Source of the DNA: Alkalibacterium sp.
GTDB lineage: Bacteria > Bacillota > Bacilli > Lactobacillales > Carnobacteriaceae_A
Reading direction: 5' to 3'
Assembly: GCA_007692455.1 (NCBI GenBank)
Contig: RECC01000039.1
Span: 1-57,511 of the forward strand
DNA: 57,511 nucleotides
Made by a program: the position numbers and the translations under genes. Of the stretch, positions 22,110 to 32,002 are shown one piece after another. Positions within the stretch are counted from its first letter, which is position 1. Every line of letters begins with the position of its first letter. The notes under the pieces were generated by a model. It made no database searches, was not told where the DNA came from, and worked only from the letters and a program-made list of their open reading frames with translations.

Positions 22110-23430
22110 CTAAATCCATTGTTTGGATCGCCGCAGGCGTTCAAAAATCTTATAAAATTCAGTTTGATACACATGATAGCTTGACAGTTTGAGATAGACC
22201 TGTCTCCCAGTTTGAACAAGTTTACCGGCTACTTTAAGCAATGTCAGCCGGCATGGAATGAATCGTCATGCCCTGGTTCACTTTATCAAAACCAATGGTT
22301 TTTAAAAAATTGACGAGGTTGTATGCAAGGACACTGATCATCATTCTGACATGATTTTCTAAGAAACGCGGGCTATCTGTTTTATCGAAGTAAAAGCCCG
22401 ATTTCGCTTCTTTGATGAAATTCTCCATTGTTCCACGCTTCCCGTAAAGAGAAAAGATGTCTTCAGGCGAGATATTGTCGGATAGATTAGTCACAATGAA
22501 TGCGTGGTGAAAGAGCAATTCTCCTCCTTCACGGACGGAACGCATACAGACACGACGGGGTTTTGACCAGGATTGTGCTTGGTATGGGAGTGAGAAATAC
22601 CGCACTTCCCGCTCGTCCCATTCTTGATTGTCTCCATAAAGAACAGAGTGTTCAGTTAACTGACTTAACCTCCTATTACTCTTTAATCGGATAACGTACT
22701 GGATTTTAGTTGCTTCACATGACTCATACACCTCTGGTGTGGCAAAGCCGCTGTCACCCCGAACCAATATCTCGGTATGAGGTAACGTACTCTTGTAGTG
22801 GTGTAACAACGGGTCGATAAAGGCTTTTACCCCTTTAGATGTGTACTGATTACCTGAACGTAGTTCAGCTTTTAAGAAATCTCCAGTCAGTCCGTCAAAA
22901 GCAACGAGTGGATGGTAGCCGTAGGTTTGATAATGAGCATTATAATCTGTTTGTTCTTGTCGTCCAAAGGTATCCGAATGTGTGGAATCGACATCAATGA
23001 TTAACTCGGTGTCATTGCGAATTAATCGCGCTTTATCAATCAGCGACTGATTTATTGCTTGGAGTTGACCGATGTTAGTCTCGGTGAAACGATCCAGAAA
23101 TCGTGAGATCGATGATTGTGAAGCCAACTGCTTTTTACCTAGGACGGCTTGAAATACTGGATCTTGTCTTAAGATATTCGCGGAAGAGTCTGCCGAGTAA
23201 CCAGCGATTAGCTGCATAATAATTTGCTCTAATATCGCTACGTTGTCATGCTTGAAGTAAGCGCGGTTATCTTTGATGTCCAGCAGAGAGTGTGCCAAAT
23301 CAGAGAACTTGAAGGTGTCCATTACTTCTTTAACTAAGACTAAACCCGAATCACTCGATAAGCGACCACCTGTATGAGAAATGGTGATGTTTGAATTGAA
23401 TTTTACCTGTTTTTTGTGTAAGCTTGTCAT
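22110..23430 (-). pseudogene. IS1380-like transposase, copy 1, C-terminal frameshift
   Basis: DDE transposase. It reads openly for 398 residues from ATG 23430 to a TAA at 22234-22236, with IS1380-type features: N-terminal HTGGRLSSDSGLVLVKE, ELIIDVDSTHSDT, VRGDSGFATPE and the NFIKEAKSGF block. The family normally has about 430-450 residues. The missing tail (LKVAGKLVQTGRQVYLKLSSY...) is present in the next frame and ends at a TAG at 22110-22112, which would give about 440 residues. So either one base was lost near 22240, or the tail is reached by frameshifting. The protein may still be partly functional. Confidence 0.8.
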
Positions 23431-23585
23431 GAGAAGAACTCCTTTCTTATGGTTGGTTTGGACACCTTTACCATAGCAGAACGGGGTTCTTTTTGCATCA
23501 CTTAACAGATGAAAATAAAAAAGTAAATGAAGACTGCCGTTAGGCAGTTACAGACGGTTAAAAGTGAAAGTATGAATTATTCAGG
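23431..23585. other. IS right-end leader
   Basis: Non-coding end of IS copy 1 upstream of the transposase: AAGGAGTT ribosome site (complement), GCCGTTAGGC palindrome near 23537, and the terminal repeat. Confidence 0.6.
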
Positions 23586-23599
23586 ACTAATATCTATAT

Positions 23600-23808
23600 T
23601 TTAAATATCTTACTATAATTTAAATATCTTTTTGTAATGTTTAATATTGAATTACTCAGTGTAATACAAAAGCACACCTAAGCTAATTTATAACAAAAAA
23701 AGCGAACAATACTACTTAACAAATCACTAACATATAGATTTTACATTAGATTATCAACAAATCCCTCTTCTATCTAAATAGATATTACATCAAAAATATC
23801 TTTTTGTA
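23600..23808 (+). repeat. Direct repeats upstream of the cargo operon
   Basis: TTTAAATATCTT occurs at 23600-23611 and again at 23619-23630 (19-base pitch). A 14-bp perfect repeat AATATCTTTTTGTA is present at 23623-23636 and 23795-23808, the last copy ending 21 bases before the cargo -35 box. These could be regulator sites or simple AT-rich chance. Confidence 0.45.
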
Positions 23809-23829
23809 TAAACTTAACAGCAATATTAT

Positions 23830-23857
23830 TTGACATAAAACCCTATTAAAGTAATGT
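23830..23857 (+). promoter_or_regulatory. Probable promoter of the cargo operon
   Basis: TTGACA (23830-23835), 16-base spacer, TAATGT (23852-23857), about 50 bases before the signal-peptide coding region. Confidence 0.5.
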
Positions 23858-23907
23858 TGTTAATAGTCATAGTAATATTATGACAAAAAATTACATAGGA
23901 GTTTTTC

Positions 23908-24798
23908 ATTATTTTATTATCGAAGAAGAAGTTAGCGATTACATGTGCAGCTGCCCTTTTAGCCTCCGCTCATATACCATACAACGTATTTGCCAGAGAG
24001 TCGTCGGCTATTGATAACGGTCTAAATGACACTCAAGAAACACAAGTGAATCAAAATCTAATTGATAGCGAATCACTAAATAATGTAGAAGCAGAAATTA
24101 CTGAATTAAATAATGGTAAGAAAATAAGCATATATTCTGATGGAGAATTATTAGACACCACAACGGTTTACGACGATGGATTGATTGTGTATACTGATAA
24201 AAATGGTAATATCACAGAATCTAACATTAATGACTATGTGAAAGAACCAGTTGAAGGAACCAGTGTGCTCGATCAAAGAGTATCGAATTCTCCAGATAAT
24301 TCAGATTCTATTGGTACATTGGCTACACAGTATGACTTCTTGTACGGTGTAGAGTATAGCTCTGCTTGGGATATGACTGGTAGACTTTATGGTGAAAGAA
24401 CTCTTACTTATAGTCCAAGAAGGACTTTTGAATTCTCTGCAGGTACCGCATTGGGAACTGTTATAGGTGCGCTTACTGGCGTAGCAGTAGGTGGAGTACT
24501 TAGTGTACCCGTTTTAGCAACTGCTTTGGGAGTTGGTGTAATAGGATCTGGGTCGGGTGCCGTAATAGATTACGCAATTGGAGGAACAACTTTTTCTAGG
24601 ACTGAAAGATATGATTATGAAGTTATAGCCAACAATGAAGTAGGACTAAGAACTTACACTGAGGATGTGACTATTAGTGTTCCAAATAGTCACAATGCCG
24701 AGACCACAATGGTTCCCTATTTGAGTAGTGGTGATACTCGTTCTAGAACAGATATGATCCATGCTGGTATTTACAACGTCTATCTAAATAATAATTAG
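23908..24798 (+). CDS. Secreted protein with glycine-rich hydrophobic segment, transposon cargo; non-standard start
   Basis: The frame is open from a TAG at 23896 and encodes a clear signal peptide (LLSKKKLAITCAAALLASA..., likely cleaved after NVFA). The only standard start codon before the mature part is a GTG at 24046, which would drop the signal entirely. AGGAG at 23897-23901 sits 6 and 9 bases before ATT codons at 23908 and 23911, so translation may begin at ATT, or an ATG has been lost. The mature part (about 265 residues) has an acidic N-terminal region and a YDFLYGVEYSSAW stretch. A Gly-zipper-like hydrophobic segment follows (GTALGTVIGALTGVAVGG through GSGSGAVIDYAIGG), then a polar C-terminus. 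I do not recognise it firmly; large secreted bacteriocins or pore-formers have similar layout. The following gene may be its partner. Confidence 0.7.
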   Translation: MILLSKKKLAITCAAALLASAHIPYNVFARESSAIDNGLNDTQETQVNQNLIDSESLNNVEAEITELNNGKKISIYSDGELLDTTTVYDDGLIVYTDKNGNITESNINDYVKEPVEGTSVLDQRVSNSPDNSDSIGTLATQYDFLYGVEYSSAWDMTGRLYGERTLTYSPRRTFEFSAGTALGTVIGALTGVAVGGVLSVPVLATALGVGVIGSGSGAVIDYAIGGTTFSRTERYDYEVIANNEVGLRTYTEDVTISVPNSHNAETTMVPYLSSGDTRSRTDMIHAGIYNVYLNNN

Positions 24799-24815
24799 AA
24801 TAGGATGGATTATGA

Positions 24816-25193
24816 ATGAAAAAATATTTTTCTGATACACGTAGCATAGCTTTTTTGCTTATGTTAATCATTTTTTCGAGTTTTTCAATATGGTTTCTAG
24901 TTCAAGACAGTAAACCTAAAACTGCACTTGAACTTGTTGATAGAATGGCTTCTGAAGAGACTATCCGCGATCGTTTTTCCGAAGGTGCAGACACTGATGA
25001 GAACGTTGAACTATTGAGTAATTACAGGTTCAATAATAGTACAATCAATGTTTCTCAATATTTTGTAATGGACGTTGGAGACGATAATGTACTAATAGTT
25101 GAAACAACGGCCGGATTGATTGATAATGAGCTTTATATCGAAGATTTACGTGAAATTGACAGGGATACTCTTGAAGAATTCTTGAATCAATAA
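24816..25193 (+). CDS. Small membrane-anchored protein, cargo partner (possible immunity factor)
   Basis: 125 residues: one N-terminal membrane span (about residues 11-29, IAFLLMLIIFSSFSIWFLV) and an acidic extracytoplasmic domain. It starts 17 bases after the secreted protein and ends before a 19-bp hairpin, so the two form an operon. No family recognised. A membrane-anchored protein encoded directly behind a secreted one suggests immunity or processing, which is inference from layout. Confidence 0.68.
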   Translation: MKKYFSDTRSIAFLLMLIIFSSFSIWFLVQDSKPKTALELVDRMASEETIRDRFSEGADTDENVELLSNYRFNNSTINVSQYFVMDVGDDNVLIVETTAGLIDNELYIEDLREIDRDTLEEFLNQ

Positions 25194-25214
25194 GAATTGA
25201 TAAAACATTCTTAT

Positions 25215-25268
25215 AAAAGACTCTTACTATCGATTATAATTATTCGATAGTAAGAGTCTTTTCTTACG
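25215..25268 (+). terminator. Strong terminator of the cargo operon
   Basis: Perfect 19-bp stem (AAAAGACTCTTACTATCGA and its complement ending 25262) with a 10-base loop, ending in TTTT. The bases from there to 25322 are A/T runs without a further feature. Confidence 0.9.
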
Positions 25269-25322
25269 ATAAGGTTTTTTTATAAAAAAAAGAGTTTTAT
25301 AAACTTAAGAAAGCTTTATACT

Positions 25323-27002
25323 CCTGAATAATCCATAGCTCTAAATTTAAGCTATTTTTTTGAACAAAGTGCCTATTTTCAAATTAGGCAGATACATTCT
25401 TCCAAAATAATGTGTTTTCGAACAGGATATCTACGGAAGAAGGTCATAATAAAAATTATTTGTCTATTTAAGGGCAGACGAATCCCTTGAAAAAGAATCG
25501 ATTAAAAAATTTGTGTGATAACTCGTCTAAATCCATTGTTTGGATCGCCGCAGGCGTTCAAAAATCTTATAAAATTCAGTTTGATACACATGATAGCTTG
25601 ACAGTTTGAGATAGACCTGTCTCCCAGTTTGAACAAGTTTACCGGCTACTTTAAGCAATGTCAGCCGGCATGGAATGAATCGTCATGCCCTGGTTCACTT
25701 TATCAAAACCAATGGTTTTTAAAAAATTGACGAGGTTGTATGCAAGGACACTGATCATCATTCTGACATGATTTTCTAAGAAACGCGGGCTATCTGTTTT
25801 ATCGAAGTAAAAGCCACCTTTCGCTTCTTTGATAAAATTTTCCATTTTTCCACGCTTGCCGTAAAGAGAAAATATGACTTCAGGCGAAACATTTTCGGAT
25901 AGATTAGTCACAATAAACGCATGATGAAAAAGTAATTCTCCTCCTTCACGGACGGAACGTATACAGACACGACGGGGTTTCGACTAGGATTGTGCTTGGT
26001 ATGGGAGTGAAAAATACTGCACTTCTCGCTCTTCCCATTCTAGATTGTCCCCGTAAAGAACAGAGTGTTCAGCTAACTGACTTAACCTCCGATTGCTCTT
26101 TAATCGGATAACGTACTGGCTTTCAGTTGCTTTACAAGACTCATACATTTCTGGTGTGGCAAAGCCGCTGTCACCCCGAACCAATATCTCAGTATGAGGT
26201 AACGTGCTCGTGTAGTGGTGTAACAACGGGTCGATAAAGGCTTTTACCCCTTTAGATGTGTACTGATTACCTGAACGTAGTTCAGCTTTTAAGAAATCTC
26301 CAGTCAGTCCGTCAAAAGCAACGAGTGGATGGTAGCCGTAGGTTTGATAATGGGGATTATAATCTGTTTGTTCTTGGCGTCCAAAGGTATCCGAATGTGT
26401 AGAATCGACATCAATGACTAACTCGGTGTCATTGCGAATCAAACGCGCTTTATCAATCAGCGACTGATTTAATGCTTGGAGTTGATCCATGTTCTCCTCG
26501 GTGAAACGATTCAAAAACCGTGAGATTGACGATTGTGAGGCCAACTGCTTTTTACCGAGTACAGCTTGAAAGACTGGATCCTGTCTTAATAGATTAGCTG
26601 ATGAGTCTGCCGAGTAATCAGCAATTAACTGCATAATAAGCTGTTCCAATATCGCTAAGTTATCATGGGTAAAATAAGCCCGATGATCTGTGATACGGAG
26701 CCATTGTTTAGCTAAGTGTGAAAAGCCGAAGGTATTCATCAATTCTTTAAGCAGGACTAACCCCGAATCATTTGATAGACGACCACCAGTATGTGAAATA
26801 GTGATATTTGAATTGAATTTAACTTGATTTTTGTGTAAGCTAGTCATGAGAAGAACGCCTTTCTTATGGTTGGTTTCGTCACCTTTACCATAGCAGAATG
26901 GGGTTCTTTCTTCATCACTTAACGGGTGAAAATTAAAAAGTAAACTTTACCTGCCGTTAGGCAGTTTCTAAGCAGTTTGTTAAAAAGTATGAATTATTCA
27001 GG
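25323..27002 (-). mobile_element. IS1380-family-like insertion sequence, copy 2
   Basis: 1680 bp. The left terminal repeat carries one change (CCTGAATAATCCATA, 25323-25337) against a perfect right repeat (26988-27002). It lies in the same orientation as copy 1. Confidence 0.85.
25527..26847 (-). pseudogene. IS1380-like transposase, copy 2, nonsense mutation plus frameshift
   Basis: Starts at ATG 26847 and matches the copy 1 transposase with many substitutions in its first two thirds. After PYQAQS a TAG (25984-25986) replaces the Trp codon of copy 1, and the frame then continues (SKPRRVCIRSVREGG) to the same early stop at 25651. The C-terminal tail is again out of frame, ending at 25527. Copy 2 therefore cannot make a full transposase and would depend on another source. 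Confidence 0.88.
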
Positions 27003-27008
27003 ATAATA
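27003..27008. repeat. Right target-site duplication candidate (ATAATA)
   Basis: Matches 21900-21905 on the other side of the composite element. Confidence 0.6.
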
Positions 27009-27051
27009 TTTATATTGGTATTTAAAAAACTGAATCAGTAGAATTACTTTT

Positions 27052-27393
27052 CTATTTCACCTCAACTATTTCCACGGGACCGTGATCGTCACAGTGGTCT
27101 CCATGTACGTGATGGAGTCGACCATCGACTAGATAATCCTTGTGATCGCCATGCTGAACCATTTCGTGTCCGCAGTCTCCATCGTGATGGCAGCCGCAGT
27201 TCATTGGCCGACAGTCGTCTGGATTAGTTTCAGTGACGTCAATCGCGCATTCATCCCAATGTCCTTCGTGCTTGTGGTGCAGGTGTCCGTCATGCACGTA
27301 GTCGATATGATCATTATGCTTAATCTTCGTATGCCCGCAATCTAAACTATGCTCATGCGTATGATTTTTATGAACGTCATGTTCCTCAGTCAT
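27052..27393 (-). CDS. His/Cys-rich metal-binding protein with internal duplication
   Basis: 113 residues with 24 His and 7 Cys, and no signal peptide. Two related repeats are visible: CGHTKIKHNDHIDYVHDGHLHH and, after a CGCHHDGD linker, CGHEMVQHGDHKDYLVDGRLHH, each followed by H-x-G-H. The start is ATG 27393 with GGAGG eight bases upstream (complement); an upstream in-frame start gives an implausible hydrophobic leader. Proteins with one such repeat occur widely in bacteria and are often named only hypothetical. Zinc, nickel or copper buffering is likely but unproven. It is a single gene beside the transposon. Confidence 0.82.
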   Translation of the reverse strand: MTEEHDVHKNHTHEHSLDCGHTKIKHNDHIDYVHDGHLHHKHEGHWDECAIDVTETNPDDCRPMNCGCHHDGDCGHEMVQHGDHKDYLVDGRLHHVHGDHCDDHGPVEIVEVK

Positions 27394-27672
27394 TAACAAC
27401 ACCTCCAGTTTTTTACTTATAAAGAGATTGAAGAAAAACAAAATGAGAATAAGATGCTGGTCTGCAAAATAGAACTTGCAGCCTATTATCTCTACAATCA
27501 TGATATAACACGCTTTTGAGGTTGTAAAATTTAACGCTTCACTATTTAGGTGCTAAGCGATTTGTCATTAGTCTTAGCTCAATAAACTTCTGATTGATTA
27601 ACGGTACAGAAGAAAAACAGAGTAGCTATATTGAAATGTGAAAAAATAATCAAGATAAAAACAATAGAACCA

Positions 27673-27701
27673 TTGACTTCTACTTTATTTATTGGAATAA
27701 T
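27673..27701 (+). promoter_or_regulatory. pyrK: Promoter of the pyr leader
   Basis: TTGACT (27673-27678), 17-base spacer, AATAAT (27696-27701), upstream of the first PyrR site. Confidence 0.6.
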
Positions 27702-27727
27702 GGGAAGGAAGTAAAACCTTTAAAAAC

Positions 27728-27819
27728 AGTCCCGAGAGGCTGGGAAAGGGAAAAACGAGCATAGAGTATGTCTATCTATATCCTTTTTCTCGCATACGGG
27801 AAGAGGGTATTTTTATTTT
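27728..27819 (+). promoter_or_regulatory. PyrR attenuator 1
   Basis: The PyrR-binding loop consensus ARUCCNGNGAGGYU is met exactly at AGTCCCGAGAGGCT (27728-27741), followed by GGGAAAGG. A terminator hairpin (27779-27809, TATCCTTTTTC paired with GAAGAGGGTA including G-U pairs) and TTTTATTTT follow. PyrR bound to UMP should favour this terminator. No gene lies between it and the second attenuator. Confidence 0.82.
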
Positions 27820-27883
27820 AAAGTAATATTGTGAATTAATTAATAAGTGTTTAGCTTTAATCAAATTTATTATACCTTTAAGC

Positions 27884-27977
27884 AAGTCCTGTGAGGCGTG
27901 CAAGGTTGTATTGGGATTGGTGCAGATTTTTTTCTGCACGCTTACCTCTTTGCAACTATGCAGAGAGGATTTTTTTA
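27884..27977 (+). promoter_or_regulatory. PyrR attenuator 2
   Basis: A second PyrR-binding loop, AAGTCCTGTGAGGCGTGCAAGG (27884-27905 region), is followed by a GTGCAGA/TCTGCAC hairpin and a 10-bp terminator stem CCTCTTTGCA/TGCAGAGAGG (27945-27968) with ATTTTTTT. It lies 75 bases before the pyrK start. Confidence 0.85.
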
Positions 27978-28051
27978 TACCATTAACTGATTCTATTAAA
28001 TATCGCAGGACCTTAGCCAAGGCTAAATCAAAAAATTGGAGGCAAGAAATT

Positions 28052-29727
<1,676 letters not shown>

Positions 29728-30087
29728 TCGATACGGATTGGGGTAGATATCCTCAAAAGAATTACAAGTATATTTATAATGGACTGCGTTCAACCCAATA
29801 TAATCTAATGAAAATAGTTCATTCTACACATTGTATAAGGCTCCTAAGTTGTATATTATTAATGTAATTAAACAAATCAATTAACCGGTCAATAGTCTAA
29901 AAAAAAGTAGTCACCAGTATTTTTTCCATAAATAGAAAAGTTTAATACTCGGCCCTTGATAGTATGAATGATTCTTATCGAGGGTTATTGCTATTTGAAA
30001 TAAGTGTAAGCGTATTTAATAATGTGGTAGTAGATGAGCTTTATTTAATTTTCAGGAAAAAAATAGTAACTATACTTAGGAGGGCCT
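29728..30087. other. Intergenic stretch with a weak hairpin
   Basis: AT-rich. A 9-bp imperfect hairpin CCCTTGATA/TATCGAGGG at 29953-29984, followed by TTATTG, may end the pyr transcript. The rest holds nothing I can name; an AGGAGGG ribosome site precedes 30088. Confidence 0.45.
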
Positions 30088-30885
30088 ATGAATATCAAGA
30101 TAGAGAAAGATAAACTTATAGATATTCCATACTTGTATTATTCACTTGAAGAAGCTGAGAAAAAACCTCTCATTATAGTCAGTCACGGATACAACTGCGA
30201 TCAGTATGATGAGGCCGCAATGGCGCTGAAATTAGTTCAGAAAGGATTTCACGTTTTGACTTATGACTTGTCAGAACATGGAGAAAGATACAGTGGCTTT
30301 CTAGAAAGAATTGAAAAGGATACGGATATGGGCATGTCCATGCTTCAAATAATTGATCAATCCTATTCTGATTTAGAGAGACTTATTGAATCGTTTAAGC
30401 TGAATCCATTGGTGGAAGAGGATAACATTATTCTCGTGGGTGTATCGCTTGGTGCTATGCTGACCTACTATGCATTGACAAAAAATAAATCTATATCTGC
30501 AGCTGTGTCTCTAATTGGAACACCTGACTTAGTTCAGGCGATGGTTTACGGTATGGAAAAAGAATCAGTAGATTATTTTATCTCAGAAGATGAAATTAGA
30601 CTGATTGAATATGCAAGCGAAATGAATCCTTTAGAAAAGTTGTTAACTGATGAATCACGCCCGCTGCTGATTATCAATACGACAAAAGATGATGATGTGC
30701 CTTTTGAGAACTCTCAACTGTTCTATGAGAAGCTGAAGAAAAAATACGATTCATTCAATGGCAAACTGGAATTCTTCTTGTCAGAAGACTATCATGTCGT
30801 AAATAATGAGATGATTCAATACTGTATTGATTGGCTCTGCCAAATTTTTAATGACAATGTTAATAATAATTCGAATACTGAGTAA
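30088..30885 (+). CDS. Alpha/beta hydrolase, esterase type
   Basis: 265 residues, cytosolic. Motifs: SHGYNCDQYDEA (oxyanion region), YDLSEHGERY, nucleophile elbow GVSLGAM (Ser near residue 118), and C-terminal acid/His region NTTKDDDVPFENS and DYHVVN. The layout resembles the YitV/prolyl-oligopeptidase-like esterases of Bacillales and Lactobacillales. It appears to be a single gene. Confidence 0.84.
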   Translation: MNIKIEKDKLIDIPYLYYSLEEAEKKPLIIVSHGYNCDQYDEAAMALKLVQKGFHVLTYDLSEHGERYSGFLERIEKDTDMGMSMLQIIDQSYSDLERLIESFKLNPLVEEDNIILVGVSLGAMLTYYALTKNKSISAAVSLIGTPDLVQAMVYGMEKESVDYFISEDEIRLIEYASEMNPLEKLLTDESRPLLIINTTKDDDVPFENSQLFYEKLKKKYDSFNGKLEFFLSEDYHVVNNEMIQYCIDWLCQIFNDNVNNNSNTE

Positions 30886-31078
30886 TTGAAATATCACTGT
30901 TTTGTTATTTTTTTAAAAATAAATCTACTTATTCACTAAGTGAAAAACATCAACAGCGTAATTCTAGATAATTGGAAGAACTATATCACAACTATTTTCA
31001 GTTAGAAATAATCGTTCTGCAGACTCTTTAATGTTAAAATAAAAAATGTAGTGAAAAAAGATTTAAAGGAGAATGACA

Positions 31079-31912
31079 GTGAAATTAATTACTTGGAATA
31101 TTGATTCATTAAACGCAACCTTAACGAGTGACTCTAATCGTGCAGTGATGTCAAGAGAGGTTATGAATACCATCATCGAACAGTACCCTGATATTATTGC
31201 CATTCAGGAAACAAAACTGCCGAGAACAGGCCCATCAAAAAAACATGACAAAATTTTGAGCACGCTTTTCCCTGATTATAAATACGTCTGGAGAGTTTCA
31301 GAAGAGCCTGCTAAAAAAAGCTATGCAGGGACAATGTTTCTCTATAAAAGCCACTTGAATCCTGAGGTTACATACCCTGAAATTGGTGCGCCGGATACAA
31401 TGGATAAGGAAGGTCGAATCATTACATTGGAGTTCGAAGATGTCTTCGTCACACAAGTCTACACTCCAAACGCCGGGTCAGGCTTAGTGCGCCTGGAGGA
31501 TCGCCAAATTTGGGACGATAAATATGCCGAGTACTTATCTGGTTTAAATGAGAAGAAACCAGTTCTGGCAACAGGTGATTATAATGTAGCCCACAAAGAA
31601 ATTGATATTGCTCACCCTGATAGAAATCGCCGTTCGGCAGGCTTTACCGACGAGGAGCGAGATGGCTTTACTAAATTACTGGATAGAGGATTCACCGATA
31701 CGTTTCGTTATCTGCATGGAGATGTAACGGGCCGATACTCATGGTGGAATCAGCGCGCAAAAACAAGTAAAATCAATAATTCGGGTTGGAGAATTGACTA
31801 CTGGCTGGTAAGCAATCAGCTGGCAGACAAAGTGCAGACGTCTGATATGATTGATTCCGGGGACCGTCAGGATCACACACCTTTAATGCTTGAAATTGAT
31901 CTGAGTATGTAA
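31079..31912 (+). CDS. Exodeoxyribonuclease III/AP endonuclease family nuclease
   Basis: Metal-dependent nuclease of the XthA/ExoA family acting on abasic sites in base-excision repair. Active-site blocks: ITWNIDSLNA, QETKLP, YTPNAGSG, GDYNVAHKEIDI, and the C-terminal YSWWNQRA...GWRIDYWLVS...DHTPL. The GTG at 31079 is favoured: AAAGGAG ends at 31071, too close to the ATG at 31073. Length 277 residues, normal for the family. It is followed by a strong bidirectional terminator. Confidence 0.92.
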   Translation: MKLITWNIDSLNATLTSDSNRAVMSREVMNTIIEQYPDIIAIQETKLPRTGPSKKHDKILSTLFPDYKYVWRVSEEPAKKSYAGTMFLYKSHLNPEVTYPEIGAPDTMDKEGRIITLEFEDVFVTQVYTPNAGSGLVRLEDRQIWDDKYAEYLSGLNEKKPVLATGDYNVAHKEIDIAHPDRNRRSAGFTDEERDGFTKLLDRGFTDTFRYLHGDVTGRYSWWNQRAKTSKINNSGWRIDYWLVSNQLADKVQTSDMIDSGDRQDHTPLMLEIDLSM

Positions 31913-31949
31913 GGGTCAGTTGAACCAGTTTACTAAAACTTAACTATAA

Positions 31950-31999
31950 AACTCTCCACTACCGACAGTGCAAAACTGCTAGTAGTGGAGAGTTTTTTT
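31950..31999. terminator. Bidirectional terminator between nuclease and HD-GYP genes
   Basis: Perfect 13-bp stem AACTCTCCACTAC/GTAGTGGAGAGTT with a 19-base loop, T tail on the + side and A-rich left flank. Confidence 0.88.
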
Positions 32000-32002
32000 G
32001 TT

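Larger units (their letters stand above)
21906..23585 (-). mobile_element. IS1380-family-like insertion sequence, copy 1
   Basis: 1680 bp, 15-bp perfect terminal inverted repeats (21906-21920 and 23571-23585), one transposase on the minus strand. The left 490 bp match copy 2 except for one base at the tip; the rest differs at many positions. Confidence 0.85.
21906..27002. mobile_element. Composite transposon: two IS1380-type copies around a two-gene cargo
   Basis: Two 1680-bp insertion sequences in the same orientation (21906-23585 and 25323-27002) bracket 1737 bp of unrelated DNA with two genes. The outermost ends are perfect inverted repeats of each other (CCTGAATAATTCATA and TATGAATTATTCAGG). 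ATAATA flanks the whole unit on both sides, while the inner junctions do not match each other. This suggests the unit moved as one. Confidence 0.75.

Noticed and set aside
23571-23592. TAATA as a target duplication for IS copy 1 alone (21901-21905 and 23588-23592)
   Set aside because: It would require two extra bases (AC) beyond the inverted repeat; the whole-unit ATAATA repeat fits the ends exactly.
23872-24019. ATG-started short frame overlapping the cargo signal peptide (MTKNYIGVFHYFII...)
   Set aside because: Its composition is unlike a gene, it ends after about 40 codons, and the overlapping frame encodes a proper signal peptide behind AGGAG.
27142-27345. Forward-strand frame inside the His-rich gene
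   Set aside because: It is the antisense shadow of the repeated His codons; no ribosome site.
27911-28051. Upstream extension of pyrK reading through the attenuator
   Set aside because: The extension crosses PyrR terminator 2 and lacks a ribosome site; ATG 28052 has TTGGAGG.
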